From Lindgomyces ingoldianus (lineage: Eukaryota > Ascomycota > Dothideomycetes > Pleosporales > Lindgomycetaceae): a stretch of DNA of 64,000 nt. The stretch is taken from the NCBI RefSeq assembly GCF_010093535.1, contig NW_022985173.1, positions 1,184,855 to 1,248,854 of the forward strand, read 5' to 3'. Below are positions 33,958 to 44,783 of the stretch, in pieces (the first letter of the stretch is position 1; each line of letters begins with the position of its first letter). A model generated the notes under the pieces. The model worked only from the letters and a program-made list of their open reading frames with translations, did no database searches and had not been told where the DNA came from. The translations under genes and the position numbers were made by a program.

Positions 33958-35315
33958 TAAGTCACAAAAATAGGTTGAAGGCTGGCCATACGGGCGGGAG
34001 CTCGTTCGCATCAGTAAGGTCAAGCAAGTAAGCATTTTTCCTCATACAGTCTTAGGTAGGATCGCGTGCCTAAAACCTCAGTCCATCACGTGTATGTAGA
34101 TGCTTGCTTTTCCGGATCTGGGTGCCGTCTTTCCTTCCGACCCCACTAACTCTTCCTCTGCAGCATCGCGAGACACACTCGTTGGCACCCTCTGCAATCT
34201 CCCACTCAGCTAGCTCTCGATCCCCTGTCACTCCACAGATGGTTTTAAACCGTAAGCCTCAAATATATGTTTCCTCAAGCATCTTCAAGGTCTCTGTTAT
34301 GGCTTAAGGAGGCCAAGAATCTGAAAGACTGCTGCGAAGAATTCGAACAAACCTTGGAATCTCTGACTCAATTCCATTTTGGCCTGATTTATTGATAAGA
34401 CGTCCGCGTAAATCCTGCGGCATATGCGGCATCAACACTTGCCGTTCACTTGGGCAGCTCTCGCAGGGATAAGCTCTCGCTTCGAAGAACCCGAGAATTC
34501 GGCACCGCACGTGTTGCATTCACTCTTGGCATTGACTAACCCCGCACCAGTGCCGGTTAAAAGCCAAGCTAGCGTTGATACGGAACGGGACGAGCCAAGA
34601 GGTGGAGGAGACGCCCTCGGTGGATACTTGCCCCGCGAATCGAGACCTCAAGAGTGGACTATGTATGCTGCGGGCTCACGAGAGAGGATTGATGATTCCT
34701 TTGGAAGCACTACACTTGCGCTGATCGTACCACCGCTTGTTGGTGGCTGAATTCGCTTTGAGCTACGAGGGCGAAGGAGAGGATTGATACGTGAGCTCTG
34801 CTAGACAGTCAAGAAGAGGCATCCTGTTAGGACCTTTCAAGCTTCTAACTACAATTAGCACGGGACCTGAGGGCGATTCCAGACGCTTGTTGAAGCATTC
34901 CGATTGCTAAACGCTTCCCTTTCTGTTCCCATGCATCTGAGGGATTCTGGGGATTCTCGAACTTAACCCCAGCCGCCTCGGCAAAGTATGCCTTCTTAAG
35001 CTAACAATCCTGTTTGCTTTTCCGTTAGTTTCTCGATATATTATAGGTTACTTAGTTCGCCGCTGCGGTTGCTCTTGGCTGGGCCTTTCTTGTCCTGTCT
35101 TAGCATGGCCTGTTGGCGTAGGGAGTCTGCAAGCTGAATTGAGTATAAGAACTACCAGAATAGCTAGTATAGAAATACTGCCCAGTGCTCTGGGATATAT
35201 ATTAGTGTGAAGCCTGGGAGGTGTAGGATACCCCGCTCCTTCTTCTTTAGGTTGCATAGCTCTCCAGAACTCAGGCCATTTTCATATTGCTTTCAATTGA
35301 GCTGTAGCTTTAACT
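33958..35315. other. intergenic region, possible gene relics
   Basis: About 1.36 kb between the transposon and the sugar dehydrogenase gene. The stretch 34,300-34,760 is GC-richer and open on both strands, with a CxxC pair on the minus strand, but frames do not join into a protein. The dehydrogenase promoter is expected near 35,200. Confidence 0.35.
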
Positions 35316-36802
35316 ATGCTTGCTGAGCTTCTATTCACTATCGCGGCGCTCCAACCTCGTGCTTTGGCACAGAGCTGCCCCTCTCTCACTGCCAGCTATC
35401 CGGCTCCGTCGGTGGCAAGTGGGTATGAGGCGAGGCTGATTGCCCAAGGCTTGACGAAGCCGCGAGGTATCATATTCGATAACAAAGGCAACCTTCTCGT
35501 TGTGGAGAGGGGCAATGGTGTATCCGCTTTCGCTGTATCAGGGACTGGCTCTTGCATAACTTTGAGCGAGAAGAAGACTGTCGTCGGTGATGGTTCTGTA
35601 AGTTTGTCTAATCATTGCCCAAAGCAATGCTAATACTAACCTCATTGGATAGCTCAACCACGGCATAGAGATTACAGATGACGGAAAGACACTCTACGTC
35701 TCAAGTGTTGAGACTGTCTTCAAGTACGACTATGATTCCTCTTCCATGACAACAAAGGGTCAAGGCAAAGCCATCATCACTGGGATGACCTCCAACGATC
35801 TTCTCACCAGGACTCTCCTTCTCTCTCGCAAATCAAAGAACAAGCTTGTTGTTTCCAGGGGCGGTAATGATAATATCGACCTCAGCACGGTTGACATCAA
35901 CAATGGCATGTCACAGATCCGTATATTCGATCCCACCAAGGACTCACAGAACTATACTGCTGGCACTACTTTGGGCTGGGGTCTGCGCAACGCCGTCGGA
36001 GTCGCCGAGAACCCCAAGGATGGCGGCGTATGGAGTGCAGAAAACAACGCCGATAACATCGAGCGTGATGGCTTCGAGATCCATGAGAATAATCCTGCTG
36101 AGGAACTGAACTACCATGGAAAGCTTGACGACTCCAATAATCCACTTCTAGGCAAGAACTACGGATACCCGCTCTGCTATGGCGCATGGAACATCACCGA
36201 GATCCCATCTGCCGGAACGCTGCAGATTGGACAGCAGTTTGCGATTGCTGAGAACAACGCTACTACCCAGGACAGCTTCTGCAGGAACGACCGTCAGGCT
36301 CCACGGTTGGTCTTCCAGCCACATACTTCGCCGCTCGACCTAAAATTTGACGGCAAGGGCGAGAACCTTTACGTGACTCTGCATGGAAGCTGGTATGCCC
36401 GTCCCTAAACCTCGTCCTATTTAAAGCCTCGTAACTAACCGGTACTTATGTAGGAACCGTCATGACCCCGTCGGCTACTCTGTCTCCGTCATCAAATTCG
36501 GCTCCGACGGCCAACCCACCGAGTCCTCAACCAGCACCAAAGCTCTCTCCCCTATCATCTCCAACAGCAACACCTCCGGCTGTCCTGGTAGCTGCTTCAG
36601 ACCTGCAGGCCTCGGATGGGATAGAAACGGCCGGTTGTATATGACTAGCGACTCCACGGGCGAGATCTATGTGATTGTGAAGGCAGGTGGCAAGGCGCTG
36701 GACGATTCAAGACCAGCTGCGAGTGCGGCTTCATCGAACTCAAATGCGCTTAGCGGATTGCTTATTACGGTCCTGGCGTGTGCATTTGTGTGGTTTTTGT
36801 GA
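35316..36802 (+). CDS. secreted PQQ-type sugar/sorbosone dehydrogenase-like protein, probably GPI-anchored
   Basis: Six-bladed propeller of the soluble quinoprotein glucose/sorbosone dehydrogenase superfamily (related to AA12 enzymes); it would oxidise sugars outside the cell with pyrroloquinoline quinone. Exons 35316-35597, 35653-36392 and 36454-36802 (introns 55 and 61 bp) give 456 residues. Residues 1-19 form a signal peptide ending in ALAQS. Family blocks are GLTKPRGIIFDNKGNLLVVE, LNHGIEITDDGKTLYVSS, GWGLRNAVGVAENPKDGGVW, NYGYPLCYG and HTSPLDLKFDGKGENLYVTL, then FRPAGLGWDRNGRLYMTSDS. The C terminus is Ser/Asn-rich followed by a hydrophobic end (SGLLITVLACAFVWFL), a GPI-anchor signal. Cofactor binding was not verified residue by residue. 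Confidence 0.88.
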
Positions 36803-37591
36803 GGGGGGATGAGGGGAGCGAAGGATGAAGGGAAGGGAATTTAGGTTGGAGTTTGGATGGGGATTTAGACGTTTCGTGCTGGGAATTGAGCGAAGGAATG
36901 TGAAATCTTGTGTAATGCTTTTCTTAAAATTCTAGGATGAATGTTAATACCTTACCGTTCTAATAGGGCCTGGTTAAGCCCCTCTCCTAACTAGGGAGGT
37001 CTTTGGATCTTGGCTCGGTGTCCGTGTCTGCAGAGCGCGTCGATATCTACGTTTAGGAGATTGGGATACATCGTCTGAAAGGAAGCCTAAGCTCGCTGTA
37101 GTACACATTTTGCGAGAGTTTGGTTGCGCGGTGCCCACCTCCCTCTCACTTCTGCCTTAGTGAAAGGCTTAAAGGGGCACAGCCTTTGGACTTGACAATT
37201 TATGCAACATCTTGACATTAGTACACACTTGCCTGAACTTCATACTGATTCGCTCTCCGCTGCGCGGGATTGCATGATAAAGGATGCATTCTTCTGTCCT
37301 TTCGGCTCCCTCTCCCATCTGGCATCAAGTTGATAGGGTATTCCTTTAGATGGTCGGTGTTGCATGATGACGCGCGAAATGCACTGGTCGAGAAACAAGA
37401 ATTCCTAGGCTCACCTTCCTTTAGAGATAAGAGGTTTTGGTTCTAGGAAAGGCCATCCCTGAAGTGGTGCCGCAATCAAAATCCAGTAGCGTTTTCTTTC
37501 CTCCTTCTCCCCAGGGACGACCCTCTGCCTTCAATCACATTTGCCAATAAGCTTTCTTTCTCCTACTCATACAATACCGGGGACCTTCAAA
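36803..37591. other. intergenic region between two secreted propeller genes
   Basis: A 789 bp spacer on the same strand. A T/C-rich leader precedes the downstream ATG. No open frame of note. Confidence 0.35.
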
Positions 37592-38677
37592 ATGCATTAT
37601 TACACTTTTTCTTCCTTCGCATACTCCCTCGTTGTCTTTATTCTGATCTCTATTCCCTTCACCAACTCCCGCTTCAACAACACCACTGTGGTTCAGTTGG
37701 AAACCCTCACCACGTATCCTTTCCCGACCGTCATATCAGACGCCATCTGGCACTCGAAGGATTCTCTCCTTCTCACTTTTACTACTCCAGCTGAGCTCCA
37801 AAGCATCACACCAAATGCAATTGCGGATCCCAAGAATCCAGACAATAAGGCTGCATATCAAATCTTGCACAGCTTTGATGAGCAAGCCTGTGGCGGAATT
37901 GCTTACCTCGGCAACGACAAGTATCTCTTGGTTACCTCGAATCTCCAAGTCTTCCCAAAGACAAACCCTGCGCCAGGAACCCATTCACTCTATATTATAA
38001 ACTTAGAAGCCTGGACCGAAGGGACGAAGGGAGTCGTGGTTAATAAGCTAGTCGGCCTCCCGGAGGCTAAATGGCTCATTAGCATAGTACCTCTTCCTAA
38101 ATCGAAAAACTCTACACGCAAATTTCCGTTGGTGCTCATATCCGATGCGATGGCCGGCTCCATTCTGCAGTTTGATCCAGATACGAAACAGTCTGCAACC
38201 TGGTTTACGCATCCGAGCATGCAACCAAGCCCTAAAGCTGATGTGCCTGTTGGGATTAACGGCCTTCGATATTTCAACGGATATGTGTATTACACCAACA
38301 CTTTCGCCCACTCACTATACAGGCTTGCCGTCTGCGACGATAGTTGGACCCCGAATGGCAAACCCGAGCTCATGATCCAAGATCCGGAATTTCCGCATGG
38401 CGCCAACTTCGAGATACAAAAAGCTCCCGGTGTGCCCCAGCTCTATGTCACTGGATCTAATCGCGTGGTCAAGGTGGCCATGGTTGATGGTGGAAGGTGG
38501 ACTTGGACGGACATTGCGGGCGGAGCAAATGATACGATTGTGGCTGGCGCGACAAGTGCGGTGAAGGGCCGGGTAGGCCTTAAGGAGAAGATGTGGGTGG
38601 TTACTGGAGGTAGTTTGCTGAGCCCCTGGATCAAAGGGTTTAGAGAGGGAGGGAAAGTGGTTAGGATGGATATCTGA
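37592..38677 (+). CDS. secreted SMP-30/gluconolactonase-like beta-propeller protein
   Basis: Single exon, 361 residues. It starts with a long hydrophobic signal (FAYSLVVFILISIPFTNS) followed by NNTT, a potential N-glycosylation site. The rest has the spaced hydrophobic and Gly/Asp turns of a six-bladed propeller, with segments such as ACGGIAYLGNDKYLLVTS, FPLVLISDAMAGSILQFD, VGINGLRYFNGYVYYTNT and FPHGANFEIQKAPGVPQLYV. This pattern is seen in many fungal SMP-30/gluconolactonase-like proteins of unknown substrate. The first ATG of the frame is 37592. It follows the sugar dehydrogenase gene on the same strand; a shared role in extracellular sugar oxidation (lactone opening) is possible but only inferred. 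Confidence 0.83.
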   Translation: MHYYTFSSFAYSLVVFILISIPFTNSRFNNTTVVQLETLTTYPFPTVISDAIWHSKDSLLLTFTTPAELQSITPNAIADPKNPDNKAAYQILHSFDEQACGGIAYLGNDKYLLVTSNLQVFPKTNPAPGTHSLYIINLEAWTEGTKGVVVNKLVGLPEAKWLISIVPLPKSKNSTRKFPLVLISDAMAGSILQFDPDTKQSATWFTHPSMQPSPKADVPVGINGLRYFNGYVYYTNTFAHSLYRLAVCDDSWTPNGKPELMIQDPEFPHGANFEIQKAPGVPQLYVTGSNRVVKVAMVDGGRWTWTDIAGGANDTIVAGATSAVKGRVGLKEKMWVVTGGSLLSPWIKGFREGGKVVRMDI

Positions 38678-39003
38678 GGCATGGAGAAGAGGTTGAAGAG
38701 CAGACTTGCAGCTTGACTGCTCCCAGGCTAGGCGCAACATAACTCCGTTGTCGTCCTCCTACACCGGGCAGGAGATTGTTAAGTATATGAGGGGCCTCGC
38801 AATCTGTCTCATCACCATTCCACTGTTTATAATTTTTCTTATGTGTTGACGGGTGTGTCTGTAGCTGTGTCTCTGGAAAGCTTATGTGAACTGAAGATGG
38901 GCTGCAGCCTAAACTATAACAACGAACTTTTTAATTTGGCCCAGAAACCTGTAACCCCGTCCTAATTTGTGATCTCACTTATTGTCTTTCATTTTCGGCA
39001 GCT
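38678..39003. other. intergenic region
   Basis: A 326 bp spacer between the propeller gene and the decayed membrane-protein gene, which end toward each other. Nothing recognised. Confidence 0.4.
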
Positions 39004-40480
39004 TTATGATGACCCCATCAGAAATTCGAAGTCTTCCAACTTTCTTTTAGGCCAGCTTCTCCATACCAAGAACGTCTTCGACATCGTGGTCTCCTTTCCG
39101 CTGAGGTTGATATTGAAGGCCAGGGCTGCCAACGCAAGTGGCGAAGACTTCCAGACCGGTCTGCCTCCACCAGTCTCTCTGTTAGATACGTTGGTCACAA
39201 TAATTATGACACTAAAATTGACTAGAGTCATGGCGACGAGGCCTTATAGTAAGGCTAGCCTCGCCCAGCAGACACCGAGGCACGTATGGTAATCCTGGAT
39301 TGTGCCGAAGACGGAGTTACTGTAGGACTTTCCGCCAGTCTGACGCACTCAGATGGTCATTAAGTCTAACATATTCGTAAACGCACTGCCCATGCACTCG
39401 AATGCGACGTTGTTGTAGTTGAAGATGGTCAGGAGAGCCTAGGGGCCTGGGAGTGTTCTGATGCAGTAGAGTGACCATCTGGATACTCGACATAAGCGCT
39501 ATCAGGCAGAGAAACAGCTCCGTTCATGACGATAGCTCCGTACCATTGGATGTGATGAGCCGTCAATGCGCTCACCATATCGAGATACGAGTAGATGTTG
39601 TAGAATGACTACAGAGTAAAGTTGAAATGTATCCAACACGTTTTGGAGTTGATTTCCAAGAAAATGCTTTTATAAGTGTTGTAAACCTTGTTGTCCACCA
39701 CTTGAAGTTCATGAAATGACGAGCACTGGTAGTCGACTTTCCCCGTTGGCGACATCGTACTTCCACATATTGGTGCCTACGTGCTCGGGGACAGCGCCAG
39801 CAATCTCGCACTCGAACAGGCGCCCTACTTGTATGCTCGCTTGATAGATTCTTGCAAAGGTAAACTGGCAAACGGACGCGCCATAACCTTTATCACTCCA
39901 GGTGCTATTTGGCTTGACACCATCGCACCCCTGTGGTACCTCATATGTTGTTGGGTTCATTACTGGAATTTCCGGTTTGGAAATAGCAACAATGAATTCA
40001 CCTGTTAAACCGTCTATTATGGCTCATTCCCTTTCCCCTTGATAAGAGCCGGGTATTAAATTGAGTCCTGAGTATATAGACACATTGAGGGTAGAGCCGA
40101 GGTTTGTTGCATTGGAAGAATGATTGGGTAACGTCAGAGTATGCGAGATATCCGTATATGAACTTCAGTAGCCGACCGTACTGTATGTACTGTTGAGCGA
40201 ACGAACAATTTGCAGTCCGGCAATCGAAAACCGACGATAGCGCCGAGTGAATGAATTCCTGAATTCATAGCAGAGCCAAGGTCAGGACTTGAGAAGCTAG
40301 GGGCCTCTAGTTACGTACGAAAATCCGTGATAATTGGAACGAGGTCTAGTCACTTGAGAGACACAACGTACTCATCGTAGTTGAGCATCTGCTGTGTCAA
40401 TGGATCGACTCCTTCTGGGAGATGGCAATACTTGCTATCAGATTGCGAGGAATAAGCTGCTCCGCCGCAAGACTTCTTGC
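39004..40480 (-). pseudogene. decayed gene for a secreted or membrane protein
   Basis: On the minus strand several protein-like blocks follow one another in changing frames with stops between them. From 5' to 3': KYCHLPEGVDPLTQQMLNYD near 40,400, NVSIYSGLNLIPGSYQGE near 40,060, NPTTYEVPQGCDGVKPNSTW and SVCQFTFARIYQASIQVG near 39,850-39,960, HIQWYGAIVMNGAVSLPDSA near 39,520, and a final hydrophobic VAMTLVNFSVIIIVTNVSNR near 39,200. This looks like a large protein with an extracellular Cys-containing part and a C-terminal membrane segment. At least four stops or frameshifts break it. I do not recognise the family. The 5' end is not defined. Confidence 0.55.
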
Positions 40481-41570
40481 GAGCTTGTCACTTTTTGTGG
40501 TGGTCTCAAGCGATGAGATTACCGGGCTTTCTCTGCGGCGAATGCTAGAATCTTTCAAGGGATTTCTAGGCAAATGGCAGGCTAATGTTCCATGGTGGAT
40601 TTCCTTAGTCCCTTAGTCATCAACAACATACCAATAGGAAACTATGTTGGGGCAGGAAGTATATATAACAGTTATCGTGGATGAACGGTTGTTCTCATAA
40701 TGGCTAGGTAAAAGGCTAGAACTGCTTGTGCAGTCACTCACAACCCTGAATGGTGCTCGAGAACCACAGACTTAGCCGAGGCGAAACAAGTCTAACTGCA
40801 TGGAGGACAGATCAGGGATACTCGCCGCGCACTGCAATGGCTGATGATTATTCGAGGTCGTTGATGGCCTGTAGTTCACACACCCATGGATAGGTGGTGG
40901 GGTCAGAGCCTGTTACATGGCAAGACGTAATCGCCTCCACTTTTCAGCCTCTCGATTCACACTTCGAACTGATTGTATTGTTGACTTCACTTCCATGTTT
41001 CCTTTCTAATTCACCATTGAAACATCTAACTTTGAATGCTGAACACAAGACTTAGTACACTCCAACGACTCGCAATCACGACTATTTTGTCTACGGACAC
41101 TATATGGGGTTGCTGCGTGAACGACGACAGCTCCAATCTTCACAGTAATGCTAATTGCAATTTAAATCTGGTCATGAAACATAATACCCCTGCGATGTGT
41201 GTGCCGTTATGGGATATGCTAATCATCATGTGTCCAACACGGTGTTCACCAATATGGTACCTACGCTTTCAACACTAACGTAACCGGAAATTATTGAATG
41301 GGGAGTTGAATCCCAGAAAGGGGTTAAATAGATTCACTTCTCTCCCATTATGTTCCACGATATGTGATAACATACTGCACATTCCATTGTCAAGCCTCTA
41401 ACAGTTTTCCCCACCCACGATTCACATATTTTATTAACGTTCCACAACTACAACTTCGGACCCATCTCTCAACGTCTTGAAAGCAATGCGGAATTGATCA
41501 CAAAAGGGCGCGTCAATACCTACCCAGAGATTATAACCCCTGCCCTGCTTGCTTCTGCAGCATCTCATCA
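40481..41570. other. intergenic region, no gene recognised
   Basis: About 1.1 kb. The short frame 41036-41278 plus has no family likeness. The block at 41,352-41,380 repeats a motif also present at 8,111-8,142. Confidence 0.35.
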
Positions 41571-41645
41571 ACATCGCACCAAATCAACATCACATTGAAT
41601 CAACACCACATTAAACCAAAACCATATCGCATCAACACCACGTCC
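41571..41645 (+). repeat. imperfect tandem repeat in the leader of the F-box-like gene
   Basis: About five imperfect 15-17 bp copies with the core ATCAACAYCACATT lie directly upstream of the ATG at 41663. Seen directly; no function assigned. Confidence 0.55.
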
Positions 41646-41662
41646 CAACGGAACATCTCATT

Positions 41663-42597
41663 ATGTCTGTGCTTACAGCATCATCCTTTCCAGCGGAGCT
41701 TCTCCTCGAAATCCTCCAGTACAATCCATTCGAGTCAACTGCCACGGTTCATAACCTGTCCTTGGTGCATCCAAGGTTCCGGGATATCCTGGAAAACTAC
41801 GAAATCTCAACAACAAAAAGATTCGCGAGGAACTCTCTGCCATACGTGTACACCGACGTCCCAGACTCTCCCAACGGAACCAGGAAAGGGTATGCGTGGC
41901 TGGACAGATGCATCCATCACTATGATACAGCAGACGACATCATGGCGACCCTCACCTCGAAGCAGAACTGCTACCCTGTAGAAAAGCATAACATGGCGCT
42001 TGTGAACACGGGCATTCTTATCCTGTACCGGCTCAACTCCATTCAATCCTACGTCTCCAAACTCGCATTCATTGAATCCCTCCCGGAAGACCCGTTGATG
42101 GCGATGTTCCTCGCGGTTCACTACTCCACCCGCACTGCTCGCTACCACGGTGATGGCATCATCAACCAACGCACATATGGCCACTTCCTAGACGCCAACC
42201 AACTCTCCCTCCGCAACGAAGTCGAATTCTGCTTTGCTGAAGGGGCGTTGGAGCTCGGTCCCAACTTCATCGCGACATGCTTCTTCGGGTTGAAACCGCG
42301 GAGCCAATGCTCATGAATTTGTACCATGAGCATGCGATCCGCGACTGGGATATCGCTGGCAAGGATACACCAAGGAGATCCTTCATGCCGCCGGTTACGC
42401 AAGGCCCGATGAGGGAGAAGAGATTGAGTTCGCTGTTTACATCGTTGTTGGAGAGATTGGCAGAGTTGAAGGATTGGAAGCTCGAAACGGTTGTTGGGAA
42501 TATTGAATGGGAGGTTGTGGATGAAGAGCATGACCTCAGTTGGTTAGATTTAGAGGGTAAGGCGAGGTTGGTGGGGGGTATGGATCTGGAATATTGA
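41663..42597 (+). CDS. F-box-like protein, apparently frameshifted
   Basis: The N terminus SSFPAELLLEILQYNPFE, followed by LSLVHPRFRDIL, resembles an F-box, the Skp1-binding part of SCF ubiquitin ligases. The first frame runs 41663-42316. From about 42,265 the protein-like sequence continues in another frame (MLLRVETAEPMLMNLYHEHA onward) to a stop at 42597. The frames overlap by 40 bases, so an intron is unlikely; one missing base near 42,265 would join them into about 310 residues. Either the gene is freshly broken or there is a sequencing error. If translated as it stands, the product is 217 residues with a changed tail. The class is a weak match, and similar proteins are lineage-specific in moulds. 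Confidence 0.55.
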
Positions 42598-42855
42598 AAA
42601 CCAGGAGAGTGAGTCTGCCTTGTGATATTCTCGTTCGGGATTGGCGTGAGTGGCGTCCAGATTTTGGGTACCGTGTTAGATAGTTGATGGCGTTATAGAA
42701 GAGCTTGGAGATAGTCTTTGTCATTTCCCGAAAGTTTTGTTGATGTTGCATGTCCCTGATCTTTACTTAAGGTCATTTAGATTCGAACAAATACCGGAAT
42801 CGTGCTTCACTTTGCTCACCTACTTCCCTTACCCGCCTCTTCCCCTAACTTCCTT

Positions 42856-44043
42856 TTATAAAATCCCGGGATAAACATCCGTCCTCCTCAAAAGCGGAAC
42901 CTCCCTTCTCACCTTCTCCACTAACCCTAAATCAACCTCTGCAACCGCAATCTTCCCCACATCCAATCCCCTCCCTTTTTCATCTTCCTCACCGCCCAAC
43001 TCCGCAACCACCTTCCCCCACGGATCAACAATCATCCCATGCCCATAACTCCTGCGCGTCTTCTCCTCATTATGCGGCCCACACTGTGCAGCCGCAATAA
43101 CATAACTCTGTGTTTCAATCGCCCTCGCTCTCAGCAGCGTCTCCCAATGTGCTTTCCCCGTCGGAACCGTAAACGCAGAAGGGTAAGTTAGAATCTGTGC
43201 ACCGCGGTGTCGCAGCGCAAGTGAGGGTTCTGGAAACCGCAAATCGAAGCAAATCAACAGTCCGACTTTCCCCAGCCCCGTCTCGAACGGATTTTCAATC
43301 CTTATGCCCTTTTCCACAGAATTCGACTCTTTGAGTATCGGACCATCTTTAATCTCCACATCAAACAGATGGAGTTTTTGATACCGTTGCGTGATTTCCC
43401 CCTCTTCGTTGATCCAGAGCAATGTATTTTTCACTTTCTTACCGCATTCTGCGGGCTCGTGGACCCCGACGTTGATTGGGAGGGCGTGACTTCGGGCTTC
43501 TTTTCGCAGACCCAGGACGAATTCAGAGGTTTCAACGGGTTGGCATAGGGAGATGGTAGAGGCGGCGTTAGGGGCTATGTAGTCGGAGGCTTCGGGGAGG
43601 AAGAGGACGGAGGCACCAGCGGAGGAGGCTTTTTGGATGAGCTGGAGGCATTGGGAGAGGTTGTTGGTCATAGAAGGTGTGCTGCATATTTGGCCAATTG
43701 CCTGGGGGGGGTTAGTTTAGCATTTGGGTTGGGGGCAGTGGGTTTGATTTGGAAGTGAGGGTAGCGCAGAAGGTTAAATAGGAAGAGAGTGAGAGCGAGG
43801 ATGAACAATTAAAACGATGGGAAGAAGCCAATTCTAGGGAGACAATTTTTTGCCCTACACACAGCCCAAGGCTTAACTTTGCCGGAGTAGCGTCAAGACT
43901 ACCTGTTCGCTATATCTCTTTCTGCAAATTGAAATCTAAGGAAGGGACATATTGCAAACTTGGGAGAGAACTTATCAAATGAGACAAACACAAAGCAAGG
44001 TTACAAATTGAGCGGGAAGGGAATATCTTACAGCGAGAGGCAT
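42856..44043 (-). CDS. NIT2: Nit2-type omega-amidase/deaminated glutathione amidase (nitrilase superfamily)
   Basis: Carbon-nitrogen hydrolase that repairs deaminated glutathione or hydrolyses alpha-keto amides. The catalytic triad is visible: Glu41 in LPEASDY, Lys113 in QKLHLFD and Cys155 in GLLICFDLRFPE. Exon 2 (43701-42856) carries nearly the whole protein but begins AIGQICSTPS without an ATG. The matching start lies upstream at 44043: a 12 bp exon (44043-44032) encoding MPLA, followed by GTAAGA, a 330 bp intron and a CAG acceptor. The join gives the usual fungal N terminus MPLAAIGQICST. The product is 285 residues, normal for the family. If this intron is wrong, translation from the internal ATG at 43671 would drop the first beta strand. 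Confidence 0.88.
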
Positions 44044-44783
44044 CTTAGCAAGTCTCATAAAGTCGAATGGGAAATCTGATAAGACGTCAAAGTTAATGTT
44101 GGTGGATAAGCCGGGGTGCACCATGCCTGCCCGAAGAGTTGATGTGCCGTTAGGCTAACCTATTCTAGTAAGACTGGTGAGTGGACGTTGAACCAACTAA
44201 ACAACAAGCATTGTGTACCTCACATCCTCCATAGCGAACAATTAAATCCTTGTAGATGACCTAAGATAAGCTGGTCACTCCAGGGACTGCTCTGACGGTC
44301 CGACACCCCCGCCATTACCTCAAGCAAGCGGTCGGCGGGAGTCAGATACGAAATACGTACGACAAGGCGGAAACGCTCGGACTCAGCAATTGTTTCAACC
44401 TGGCACATGGAGCGTCAAAACCTCCAACGTCGCTGCTGGTGTACCACAACCCTCCCTTGCTAAACCATTCCAACACGACCGCATTCCTTCAATTCCCACT
44501 ACAGCTATTGGGGGCAGGTACACGCCACCAGCCACGCATTACGCACGCTCGCGCCAAACAAACACACAAGAAGACATCTCCCCACCTTTCTCCATCCTTG
44601 GACCCTTGTCCGTCGAGTACCCCGTACCACGTCGACGTTCCGTTGTTTCCACTTGGCCTTTTGCGCACGAGAGTCATGAATGCTCCGCGACGGAAGCGCG
44701 CAGAACGGTGATCGCTTGTAGAGCCCCGAATACCGATTCGATAACCAAGTCATCACCACAGAGGAGGCTGCGGAGGGTGCAAC
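44044..44783. promoter_or_regulatory. divergent intergenic region between NIT2 and the SGM1-like gene
   Basis: A 740 bp spacer between head-to-head genes, expected to hold both promoters. CT-rich tracts occur near 44,570-44,600. No motif singled out. Confidence 0.4.
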
